Of a stretch of 6,218 nt of DNA, positions 1 through 5,451 are shown one piece after another. The first letter of the stretch is position 1; each line of letters opens with the position of its first letter. A model generated the notes under the pieces. That model was not told the origin of the DNA and ran no database searches. It saw nothing but the letters and a program-made list of their open reading frames with translations. The stretch is taken from assembly GCA_023423215.1 (NCBI GenBank), contig JAFAFZ010000582.1, positions 1 through 6,218 of the forward strand, given 5' to 3'. Position numbers and translations under genes: made by a program. Origin of the DNA: Actinomycetes bacterium (GTDB lineage: Bacteria; Actinomycetota; Acidimicrobiia; Acidimicrobiales; Microtrichaceae).

Positions 1-219
1 CGGAAGCAGTTCGCCGTCCTCGAGGTGCTCGTCGGTGCCGAGGGCGGGGTGGTGAGCTCTGAGCAGCTGCTCGAACGCGCGTGGGACGAGCACGTCGCCC
101 CCTTCACCAACGCGGTGCGCATCACCGTCTCGGCGCTGCGCAAGCGGCTCGGCGAGCCGTGGGTCATCGCGACGGTCCCGGGTGTGGGCTATCGCATCGA
201 CGTCGGTCCGGCGGCCTGA
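1..219 (+). CDS. vanR: OmpR/PhoB-family response regulator, VanR-like, C-terminal part (5' end outside the window)
   Basis: This is the last 72 codons of a response regulator, open from the first base (RKQFAVLEVL...) to TGA at 217-219. The visible part is a winged-helix DNA-binding domain of the OmpR/PhoB class: a helical LT-RKQF-type start, the recognition-helix region NAVRITVSALRKRL (residues 38-51 of the fragment) and the closing wing motif VPGVGYRI. The phosphoacceptor receiver domain lies upstream, outside the window. The histidine kinase gene starts one base after this stop, so the two form an operon and are probably translationally coupled. The VanR assignment is inference from the adjacent VanS-like kinase and the facing vanHAX operon, supported by the resemblance of the domain to actinomycete VanR. 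Its likely targets are the vanH promoter and perhaps its own. Another OmpR-type regulator could not be excluded from this domain alone. Confidence 0.85.
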   Translation, partial: RKQFAVLEVLVGAEGGVVSSEQLLERAWDEHVAPFTNAVRITVSALRKRLGEPWVIATVPGVGYRIDVGPAA

Positions 220-220
220 C

Positions 221-1366
221 GTGCAGGCGACCGACGACGAAGGGGAGAGGCGCCGCGCGCCGGGGCTGAGCGTCCGGCTCAAGCTCACCCTCAGCTACGC
301 CGCGTTCCTGATGGTGGCGAGCGCGCTGCTGCTGGCCGCGGTCTGGGTGTTCCTGTTGCGCTACGTGCCGGAGGTCATCTGGATCGACGCGCCGGCCGGG
401 GCTCCGGTCGGGGCCCGCCCCTTCGTCCCGAACCGTTCGGACCTGGTCGAGGCCTTCGCCCCGCGGGCAGCCTGGGCGCTGGTCGCGCTGCTGGCCTTCG
501 GCCTGATCGGCGGGTGGTTCCTCGCCGGCAGCATGCTCGGACCGCTGACCCGCATCACCAACGCGACCCGACGCGCCGCCACCGGCTCGCTCTCGCACCG
601 CATCCAGCTGGAGGGCCGCAACGACGAGTTCCGCGAGCTCGCCGACAGCTTCGACACGATGCTGGCCCAGCTCGAGGCGCACGTCGCCGAGCAGCAGCGC
701 TTCGCCGCGAACGCGTCGCACGAGCTGCGCACGCCGCTGGCCATCACGCAGACCCTGCTCGACGTCGCCCGCAAGGATCCGGACCGCAACACCGACGAGC
801 TCATCGAGCGTCTGCGCGTCGTCAACGGACGCGCCATCGATCTGACCGAGGCGCTGCTGCTGCTGAGTCGCGCCGACCAGCGCTCGTTCACGCGCGACGA
901 CGTCGACCTGTCGCTCGTCGCCGAGGAGGCGGTCGAGACCCTGCTGCCGCTGGCCGAGCGGTCCGGCGTCGCCCTCGAGCTGTCCGAGGGCGAGGTCGCC
1001 ACGACGACGGGCTCGCACGCGCTCCTGCTCCAGATGGCGACCAACCTGGTGCACAACGCCATCGTCCACAACCTCCCCTCCGAGGGTCTGGTCCGGGTCC
1101 GCACTGCGTCGGGTCCGAGCGTCGTCGAGCTCGCCGTCGAGAACACCGGCGAGGTGCTCAGCCCGCGCCTGGTCGCAACGCTCGCGGAGCCGTTCCAGCG
1201 GGGCAGCGAACGAGCTCGTGGCGACCACGCCGGCGTCGGGCTCGGCCTGGCGATCGTCGAGAGCATCGTCCGTGCCCACGACGGCACCCTCGTGCTGGCG
1301 GCCCGAGCCCAGGGTGGACTCTCGGCCACGGTCCGGTTGCCCGCATCCGCACCGGCGCCCACCTGA
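221..1366 (+). CDS. vanS: VanS-like sensor histidine kinase
   Basis: A 381-residue membrane sensor kinase, by context the glycopeptide sensor that phosphorylates the upstream VanR-like regulator. A cytoplasmic N-terminus is followed by TM1 (about 22-47), a short extracytoplasmic loop of roughly 35 residues (48-82), TM2 (about 83-104) and a HAMP linker (105-157, containing GPLTRITNATRRAATGSL). The H-box ASHELRTPLA carries the phosphoacceptor His167. The ATPase domain has an N-box (NLVHNAIVHN, 275-284), a VENTGE segment in the G1 position (307-311), an F-box (EPFQRG) and a G2 box GVGLGLAIV (338-346). The GTG at 221 is preferred because it is one base after the regulator stop and leaves a natural N-terminus before LSVRLKLTLSYA. 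A GTG at 182 would overlap the regulator by 38 bases. The overall pattern and short loop resemble the actinomycete VanS type more than the enterococcal type. The ligand is inferred, not seen. Confidence 0.88.
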   Translation: MQATDDEGERRRAPGLSVRLKLTLSYAAFLMVASALLLAAVWVFLLRYVPEVIWIDAPAGAPVGARPFVPNRSDLVEAFAPRAAWALVALLAFGLIGGWFLAGSMLGPLTRITNATRRAATGSLSHRIQLEGRNDEFRELADSFDTMLAQLEAHVAEQQRFAANASHELRTPLAITQTLLDVARKDPDRNTDELIERLRVVNGRAIDLTEALLLLSRADQRSFTRDDVDLSLVAEEAVETLLPLAERSGVALELSEGEVATTTGSHALLLQMATNLVHNAIVHNLPSEGLVRVRTASGPSVVELAVENTGEVLSPRLVATLAEPFQRGSERARGDHAGVGLGLAIVESIVRAHDGTLVLAARAQGGLSATVRLPASAPAPT

Positions 1367-1411
1367 TCCACCACGCTCGGCCTCACCGCGCCCGTCCCGA
1401 CCCAGCCCGAC
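1367..1411. other. Convergent gap between vanS and vanX, no obvious terminator
   Basis: About 45 bases separate the stop of the kinase gene (TGA 1364-1366) from the stop of vanX (TAG on the - strand, 1414-1412). I found no stem-loop or T-run in it. Transcripts of the regulator operon and of the resistance operon therefore probably overlap at their 3' ends, unless termination lies inside the neighbouring genes. Confidence 0.5.
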
Positions 1412-2020
1412 CTACGCCACGAGGAAGTCGAAGTAGGTGTCGGGGTACGGCTCGACCGCGAGCGAGTAGTGCCACCACTCGGCGTCGTAGCGACGGAACC
1501 CGCACGCCTCCATGATCGAGCAGAGGGTGCGCCGGTTCGCCGCCGCGCTTCCGGTGACGCCGGCCGCGCCGTGGTGGGAGCGCTCGTCCATCAGGTCGTG
1601 ACCGCCACCCATCTCGACCAGGCGACCGGAACCCAGGTGGTACAGGGTCAGGTCGACGGCACTGCCTCGGCTGTGGCCGGATCGGGTGGCGACGTAGCCG
1701 CTGGTGATCATCTCGGCGCGATCGATCCGCGGGTAGAAGCGCTGCTTCGTCCGTCCGTCGTCGCGTTCGGTGGACCACGCGAGGAAGCGGTCGACCGCCC
1801 GTTGAGGGCGGTAGCCGTCCCAGAGCAGCAGGCCGAACCCGAGCTCGCACGCAGCACGCTGCACCGCGAGCAGCCCGTCGGCGAGCGGCTCGGATCCCAC
1901 GATGCGGTTGACCTCGTAGCCGTCGACCGGCGTCCCGGTGAAGTTGTCCCACGTCGCGTACTTGGCATCCCAGCGCACGCCGGGCAGCACGTCGTCCAGG
2001 AAGACGAACCCGGGTTCCAC
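1412..2020 (-). CDS. vanX: VanX, zinc-dependent D-Ala-D-Ala dipeptidase
   Basis: Cytoplasmic metallo-dipeptidase that destroys the D-Ala-D-Ala made by the housekeeping ligase, so that only D-Ala-D-Lac enters peptidoglycan precursors. The 202-residue length equals that of the enterococcal enzyme. Catalytic residues fall at the classical numbers: zinc ligands His116 and Asp123 in SGHSRGSAVD, His184 in EWWHY with the general base Glu181, and Arg71 in WDGYRP. Tyr21 and Asp142 are also present. The family block DAKYATWDNFTG (18-29) and the end PYPDTYFDF are clear. The GTG at 2020 is chosen because a GGAG lies 8 bases upstream inside the ligase gene, it sits two bases after the ligase TGA, and it gives the family's usual N-terminus. 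The open frame extends further upstream only as a shadow of the ligase gene. One difference is that residue 115 is Gly where the enterococcal enzyme has Ser. It is the last gene of the vanHAX operon and is probably translationally coupled. Confidence 0.96.
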   Translation of the reverse strand: MEPGFVFLDDVLPGVRWDAKYATWDNFTGTPVDGYEVNRIVGSEPLADGLLAVQRAACELGFGLLLWDGYRPQRAVDRFLAWSTERDDGRTKQRFYPRIDRAEMITSGYVATRSGHSRGSAVDLTLYHLGSGRLVEMGGGHDLMDERSHHGAAGVTGSAAANRRTLCSIMEACGFRRYDAEWWHYSLAVEPYPDTYFDFLVA

Positions 2021-2022
2021 GC

Positions 2023-3057
2023 TCAGCGCTCCATCGCCGCGGCGATGAGCCGGTCGATCAGCTCGGGACCGGTGACGCCCGCCGCCGCCATCATCCGTGG
2101 GTAGCGGCTGTACGAGGTGAAGCCGGGCAGCGTGTTGACCTCGTTCAGGACGACCCGGCCGTCGTCGCACAGGAACAGGTCGACGCGGGCGAGGCCCTCG
2201 CACCCGAGCGCCGCGTAGACGGCGGCGGCCATGTCGCGCACCCGCGCGCGATCCCCGTCGGAGAGGTCCGCCGGCACGGTGACGACCGAGTTCTCGGACC
2301 CGTGCTCCGGATCGTCCTCCTGGTGGATGCGGAAGATGCCGTGCCGCAGCGTGATCTGGTCGACCTCGCCGACGAAGGGATCGTCGCTCGGCCCCAGCAC
2401 CGCGCACCCGACCTCGGTGCCGACCACCGCTCGTTCGAGCAGGACCTTCGAGTCGTAGCGGCGGGCCTCGTCGATAGCGGCTCGGAGCTGGTCCGGGCGG
2501 TCGACCCGGGTCACGCCGAAGGACGATCCCGATCGCGCCGGCTTGACGAAGACCGGGAAGCCCAGTGCCTCGCGGGGCGTGTCCTCGTGCTCGGCGAGGA
2601 CCCGGAACTCCGGCGTCTCGATCCCGGCGCTCCCTGCGACGACGTAGGCGAGCGACTTGTCCATGCAGATCGCGGACGCAGCCAGGCCGCAGCCGACGTA
2701 CGGGATGCCCGCCAGGTCGAGCAGTCCCTGCACCGTGCCGTCCTCGCCGAAGCGGCCGTGCAGCACGGGGATGACCACGTCGACGTGCACGGGCTCGAAC
2801 CAGCCGGTGCCGACGGACACGAGCAGCCCGTGGGTCGGCCGGTCGGGTGACAGCACGGCGGGGCGGCACTCGCCCTCCTGCCAGTCCGTCCCGGGCTCGT
2901 CGCAGCGCAGCCACGCGCCGGCCCGAGTGATCCCGACGAACACCGGCTCGTACCGGTCGCGGTCGAGGTGCGCCGCGACCTGGACCGCCGACTTCACCGA
3001 GACGTCATGCTCCTCCGAGCATCCGCCGAACAGGATCGCGATCGTCGGCCTGGTCAT
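2023..3057 (-). CDS. vanA: D-alanine--D-lactate ligase, VanA type
   Basis: ATP-dependent cytoplasmic ligase of 344 residues (enterococcal VanA has 343) that joins D-Ala to the D-lactate made by VanH. The D-Ala-D-Ala ligase/ATP-grasp fold is evident. The N-terminal substrate motif FGGCSEEHDVSVKSA (10-24) carries Glu16. HGRFGEDGTVQGLLDL (100-115) and the phosphate-binding VKPARSGSSFGV (171-182) follow. The omega loop GIFRIHQE (240-247) has His245, matching VanA His244, the residue linked to D-lactate selectivity. The metal and substrate region is LNEVNTLPGFTSYSRYP (304-320). These features separate it from housekeeping Ddl, which lacks the RIHQE-type loop. The ATG at 3057 is supported by GAGAGGAA upstream. 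The gene overlaps vanH by 53 bases and is followed two bases later by vanX. The symbol denotes the VanA/VanB/VanM D-Lac class; the exact type letter cannot be set without comparison. Confidence 0.95.
   Translation of the reverse strand: MTRPTIAILFGGCSEEHDVSVKSAVQVAAHLDRDRYEPVFVGITRAGAWLRCDEPGTDWQEGECRPAVLSPDRPTHGLLVSVGTGWFEPVHVDVVIPVLHGRFGEDGTVQGLLDLAGIPYVGCGLAASAICMDKSLAYVVAGSAGIETPEFRVLAEHEDTPREALGFPVFVKPARSGSSFGVTRVDRPDQLRAAIDEARRYDSKVLLERAVVGTEVGCAVLGPSDDPFVGEVDQITLRHGIFRIHQEDDPEHGSENSVVTVPADLSDGDRARVRDMAAAVYAALGCEGLARVDLFLCDDGRVVLNEVNTLPGFTSYSRYPRMMAAAGVTGPELIDRLIAAAMER
2029..2032 (-). promoter_or_regulatory. Ribosome binding site of vanX inside the ligase gene
   Basis: On the - strand GGAG at 2032-2029 lies 8 bases before the GTG at 2020, within the Met-Glu codons near the end of the ligase. 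It decides the vanX start and implies coupling of vanX translation to that of the ligase. Confidence 0.65.
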
Positions 3058-4009
3058 CGGTGTGGTTCCTCTCGTGGGTCGTGCAGGTGGTGAGCGTGGC
3101 GGCGACCGTCTCGTGCAGCGTCCGCACGGTGCGGTAGGCGACGTGCGGGGTGAGCGTCACGTTCGGCTGGCGTCGCAGGCGATCCAGGAGCGCGTCGTCG
3201 CCGTCGACGACGTCCAGGGCGGCGCCGCCCAGTCGACCGTCCTCGAGCGCGACGACCAGGGCGTCGGTGTCGACGACCGCACCGCGGGCGGTGTTGATCA
3301 GCACCGCGTCGCGACGCATCGACGCCAGCTGCTCGGGGCCGATCAGGTGGCGCGTCCCGGCCGTCAGCGGCACGTGCAGCGACACGACGTCCGAGCGGGC
3401 GAGCAGTTCGTCGAGGTCGACGAGGGCGACGTCGAGTCCCGTCGTCGGACGGTTCGTGCAGGCCAGGACGTTGCAGCCGAAGCCGTGCAGCCGTGCGATG
3501 ACGGCCCGACCGATGCTGCCGGCTCCGAGCACGCCGACGGTCAGGTCGCGCAGGTCGCGTGCTCGGACGCACGAATCCGGGGACCCTGCTTCGGCTGCCC
3601 GTGTCGCGTGGCGGAGCGCCATCAGGACGAGCATGACCGTGAAGTCGGCGACGCCGTCCGGCGAGTAGGTCACGTTGTCGACGGTGACGCCGACCTCGTG
3701 CGCGGCGTCGAGGTCGACGTGGTCGACGCCGACGCTGCGGGTGATCAGTCGCTCGACCCCGACGGCCCGTACCGCCCGCAGCGTGCGGGCCGCGACCTTC
3801 GAGGTGTGCGCGACGCTGACGCAGCGGGTGCCGGTCGGGACGTCGAGCCCGGCGGACAGCGGATCGCCGGTGGTCCGGACGTCGACCCCGTGGTCACCTG
3901 CGAGCCGGTGGAACAGTTCGGCCTCGTCCGCGTCGCAGTCGAAGACGGCGAGCCGCGGCGCGCGGGCGTCAGGGGCGAGGCGGAACGGGGGAGGGGCCAC
4001 GCCCTCCAC
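3005..4009 (-). CDS. vanH: VanH-like D-lactate dehydrogenase (D-2-hydroxyacid dehydrogenase), divergent
   Basis: NAD(P)H-dependent enzyme that reduces pyruvate to D-lactate, the substrate of the next gene. Counting from the GTG at 4009 (334 residues), VanH blocks are FDCDADEAELF (23-33), TRSVGVDHVDL (90-100) and DNVTYSPDGVADFTVML (111-127). The Rossmann motif GAGSIG is at 162-167, catalytic Arg242 in NTARGAVVDT and catalytic His289 in LTPHVAY. Two differences from typical VanH stand out. The stretch after GGAALDV is about 14 residues shorter, and Asp271 occupies the position of the catalytic Glu. The C-terminal tail (about 307-334) is unlike the family and its last part overlaps the ligase reading frame. 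The start is uncertain: GTG codons at 4072, 4009 and 4000 are all in frame. Family similarity begins near 3955, and 4072 would add 21 unrelated residues over a probable promoter/operator, so a downstream start is preferred. It is the first gene of the operon. Confidence 0.88.
   Translation of the reverse strand: MEGVAPPPFRLAPDARAPRLAVFDCDADEAELFHRLAGDHGVDVRTTGDPLSAGLDVPTGTRCVSVAHTSKVAARTLRAVRAVGVERLITRSVGVDHVDLDAAHEVGVTVDNVTYSPDGVADFTVMLVLMALRHATRAAEAGSPDSCVRARDLRDLTVGVLGAGSIGRAVIARLHGFGCNVLACTNRPTTGLDVALVDLDELLARSDVVSLHVPLTAGTRHLIGPEQLASMRRDAVLINTARGAVVDTDALVVALEDGRLGGAALDVVDGDDALLDRLRRQPNVTLTPHVAYRTVRTLHETVAATLTTCTTHERNHTDDQADDRDPVRRMLGGA
3066..3073 (-). promoter_or_regulatory. Ribosome binding site of the D-Ala-D-Lac ligase
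   Basis: GAGAGGAA at 3073-3066 on the - strand stands 8 bases before the ATG at 3057. It lies inside the 3' end of vanH, so ligase translation initiates while ribosomes are still reading vanH. Confidence 0.65.
3990..4007. other. Small inverted repeat over the vanH start region
   Basis: GGAGGG (3990-3995) and CCCTCC (4002-4007) are perfect complements around a 6-base loop. On the vanH strand the purine arm GGAGGG resembles a ribosome binding site and the loop contains the GTG at 4000. The spacing to that GTG is only one base, so its use as the true initiation site is doubtful. The hairpin could mask the signal, or be chance in very GC-rich DNA. Confidence 0.3.
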
Positions 4010-4042
4010 CCAAGAGCACCGGCCGTTGCGACCGCGTACGCG

Positions 4043-4078
4043 CTTTTCGATATGCCGACGACAGGTCGTCACGTGTCG
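4043..4078. promoter_or_regulatory. Candidate operator/promoter of the vanHAX operon
   Basis: A perfect palindrome GACGACAGGTCGTC (6-bp arms, 4057-4062 and 4065-4070) lies between vanH and the divergent gene. Around it are CGACA (4059-4063) and TGTCG (4074-4078), with another TGTCG at 4091-4095, 17 bases on. Immediately downstream on the vanH strand is the only AT-richer patch here, CATATCGAAAAG (4054-4043), a possible -10 region. Transcription starting near 4041 would leave about 30 bases before the GTG at 4009. Binding by VanR is inference; I know of no fixed consensus I can match to it. Confidence 0.4.
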
Positions 4079-4117
4079 CCCCGCAGAACTTGTCGAGGGT
4101 GCAGCGGCGAGCGTCGC

Positions 4118-4123
4118 TACCCT
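4118..4123 (+). promoter_or_regulatory. Possible -10 element of the divergent Arg-rich gene
   Basis: TACCCT fits the actinobacterial TANNNT -10 pattern and ends 8 bases before the GTG at 4132. This is the spacing expected of a leaderless transcript, and no Shine-Dalgarno sequence is visible before that GTG. I saw no convincing -35 hexamer (TTGTCG at 4090-4095 is 22 bases away). Confidence 0.3.
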
Positions 4124-4131
4124 CCAGCACC

Positions 4132-4785
4132 GTGTGGGAGGAGATCGACGCCGAGTGCCGACGCGCGATCGAGCTCGGCAGGGTCGACGGCCCCGTCCGA
4201 TTCAGCCGACGACATCGCTGGGCGACGCTCGCAGTCGACGTGCACGGTGACGATGCCGTGGTGCTCGTCGCGACCAGGGGCAAGCGCTCGGGTGGCGACG
4301 TGGGGTCCAGGCGGTACCGGCGTCGCGAGGGAATCTGGAGCGAGGTCGGTTCGGCGGGAGGCGCGGGCGACGATCGGCAGCTCCCGCCCCGTCCGACACC
4401 TGGCGAGCGTTGGTTCCGCCACACGTCGAGCGGAATGCACCTCGACCACAGCACGCGCAGGTTGCCGTGGCGCAGCGCCCGCACTCGCTACAGCGCGTTG
4501 ATCGCCGCCACCGGAGTGTCAGCGGCGAAGTGGCGGGGGCGTAACCGTCCCGTCGCCGACCACGGCTTCGTGTGCGTGGTCTGGCGTGGACGGCGGATGC
4601 CGCAAGTCGATCTCTTCGACGTCGAAGGTCATCGCGTCGATCGGGTTCGGGGCCGGGACCTGCGGAGCCCGGTTCGGCGCATGCCGCTGTGGGCTCGGGT
4701 GCGGTTCGCCATTCATCGGCGCCGTCATCCAGGCGAGTGGTTCAACTACGCGCCTCGTCGAACCCGACGTCACCGCAGCCGCTGA
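4132..4785 (+). CDS. Hypothetical Arg-rich protein, divergent from vanH
   Basis: I do not recognise this protein. From the GTG at 4132 it has 217 residues, of which about 47 (22%) are Arg. It begins WEEIDAECRRAIELG, has an alternating hydrophobic stretch WATLAVDVHGDDAVVLVATRG (about 30-50) and a second one, HGFVCVVWRGRRMPQVDLFDVEGHRV (about 144-169), and ends with a very basic tail. No signal peptide or membrane helix is evident. The two beta-like segments, separated by a Gly/Arg-rich linker, suggest an irregular beta-rich soluble protein, but this is inference. Codon use is less refined than in the neighbours, with several AGG codons. A TTG at 4090 could extend it by 14 codons; 4132 is preferred because of the possible leaderless -10. 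It shares the upstream region with vanH, so co-regulation is possible but unproven. Confidence 0.6.
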   Translation: MWEEIDAECRRAIELGRVDGPVRFSRRHRWATLAVDVHGDDAVVLVATRGKRSGGDVGSRRYRRREGIWSEVGSAGGAGDDRQLPPRPTPGERWFRHTSSGMHLDHSTRRLPWRSARTRYSALIAATGVSAAKWRGRNRPVADHGFVCVVWRGRRMPQVDLFDVEGHRVDRVRGRDLRSPVRRMPLWARVRFAIHRRRHPGEWFNYAPRRTRRHRSR

Positions 4786-4812
4786 ACCGGTCGCCGGCAT
4801 CTTGGGAACTGC

Positions 4813-5274
4813 TCAGTAGTCGCCCTTGATGACGAAGTACGAGCCGCGGATCGTGCCGGCGAGCTTGGACTTCTGACGGGCGAACTTGAAGGAGCTGAGC
4901 TCGTCGGGGATCTCCATGCCGTCGGAGAGCTTGAACCCGACGGCGTGCTTCTTGGGGTTGTCGAACTCCCACATGACGTTGATCGACAGCCCGCTCTCGT
5001 AGAAGACGTAGTCGAAGCGGATCCCGGGGACCTCGAACGAGGTGGCCTCGAGCGGAGGGGATGCGATGACGATGTCCCGCTCCTCCTTCAGGATCGTGCT
5101 GACCCGGTCGATCGTCGTCTTCGCCGAGCTGGCGGGTTCGACGGTGAAGACGTGGTCGAACTTGTTCTTGAAGTACCGCGCCTCGTTCGCACGCAGCCCT
5201 GCGAGCGCCTCCGCGACCGGCGACGACTCCAGCCCGACCGTCGACACGTCGGTGAAGTCCACCTCGTACGTCAT
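4813..5274 (-). CDS. Hypothetical soluble protein, 153 residues
   Basis: I cannot assign a function. The 153-residue protein starts MTYEVDFTDVSTVGLESS and has an alpha-helical, charged N-terminal half: AEALAGLRANEARYFKNKFD (21-40), then a helix AKTTIDRVSTILKEERD (51-67). A beta-rich part follows (IVIASPP, IRFDYVFYESGLSINVMWEF, 68-104), and it ends TIRGSYFVIKGDY. There is no signal peptide, membrane segment or cysteine, so it is probably cytoplasmic. Lys-rich and Phe-rich composition with strong G/C third positions argues for a genuine, highly expressed gene. The ATG at 5274 is preceded by AGGGAGGG at 6 bases, an excellent ribosome binding site. This rules out the longer open frame that continues upstream over the neighbouring gene. 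It converges on the Arg-rich gene with 27 bases between stops and diverges from the RibD-like gene. Confidence 0.82.
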   Translation of the reverse strand: MTYEVDFTDVSTVGLESSPVAEALAGLRANEARYFKNKFDHVFTVEPASSAKTTIDRVSTILKEERDIVIASPPLEATSFEVPGIRFDYVFYESGLSINVMWEFDNPKKHAVGFKLSDGMEIPDELSSFKFARQKSKLAGTIRGSYFVIKGDY

Positions 5275-5280
5275 CCGGAA

Positions 5281-5288
5281 CCCTCCCT
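5281..5288 (-). promoter_or_regulatory. Strong ribosome binding site of the 153-residue gene
   Basis: AGGGAGGG on the - strand (5288-5281) ends 6 bases before the ATG at 5274 and fixes that start. Confidence 0.75.
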
Positions 5289-5309
5289 GTTCGGTCTCCG
5301 ACCCGGCGG

Positions 5310-5338
5310 AGGCTATCCCCGCGCCCGACCCATGTCGT
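5310..5338 (-). promoter_or_regulatory. Possible promoter of the 153-residue gene
   Basis: On the - strand ACGACA (5338-5333, four of six matches to TTGACA) and TAGCCT (5315-5310, TANNNT type) are 17 bases apart. They lie about 36 bases upstream of the start codon. This fits a housekeeping sigma-70-type promoter, though such matches arise by chance. Confidence 0.35.
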
Positions 5339-5361
5339 CGGATCCGGCACGCCCCGACGAC
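5334..5361. repeat. 8-bp inverted repeat in the divergent intergenic region
   Basis: GTCGTCGG (5334-5341) and CCGACGAC (5354-5361) are perfect complements separated by 12 bases. The left arm overlaps the possible -35 element of the 153-residue gene. The geometry (20 bases centre to centre, two helical turns) fits a dimeric repressor site. The rest of the 177-base gap (5275-5451) shows no gene of its own. Confidence 0.4.
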
Positions 5362-5439
5362 GTTGCGGGGTGCACCATCGTTCGGACCGCCGATGAGTTC
5401 CTCTCGGAGGAGCCGTCGGATCGGGTGACCACGCAGCTC

Positions 5440-5445
5440 GAGGAG
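5440..5445 (+). promoter_or_regulatory. Ribosome binding site of the RibD-C/DHFR-like gene
   Basis: GAGGAG lies 6 bases before the ATG at 5452 and directly abuts an in-frame ATG at 5446. The spacing therefore selects 5452 as the start. Confidence 0.65.
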
Positions 5446-5451
5446 ATGGCA

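Noticed and set aside
164..1279. 371-codon open frame on the - strand opposite vanS
   Set aside because: It lies antisense to a clear histidine kinase and consists of repetitive Arg/Gly/Asp-rich sequence without domain features.
1469..2104. 211-codon + strand frame opposite vanX
   Set aside because: It is antisense to vanX, with composition typical of a shadow frame and no recognisable motif.
2021..2914. Upstream extension of the vanX frame to 500 codons
   Set aside because: The extension covers the ligase in another frame and is Arg-rich noise. Family length, ribosome binding site and GTG place the start at 2020.
2657..4501. 614-codon open frame on the + strand
   Set aside because: It is antisense to the ligase and vanH, shows only low-complexity Arg/Asp/Val-rich sequence, and has no family motif. 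Long open antisense frames are usual in GC-rich DNA.
4945..5451. Upstream extension of the RibD-like gene, including an ATG at 5332
   Set aside because: The extra residues do not resemble the family, and the GAGGAG ribosome binding site selects 5452.
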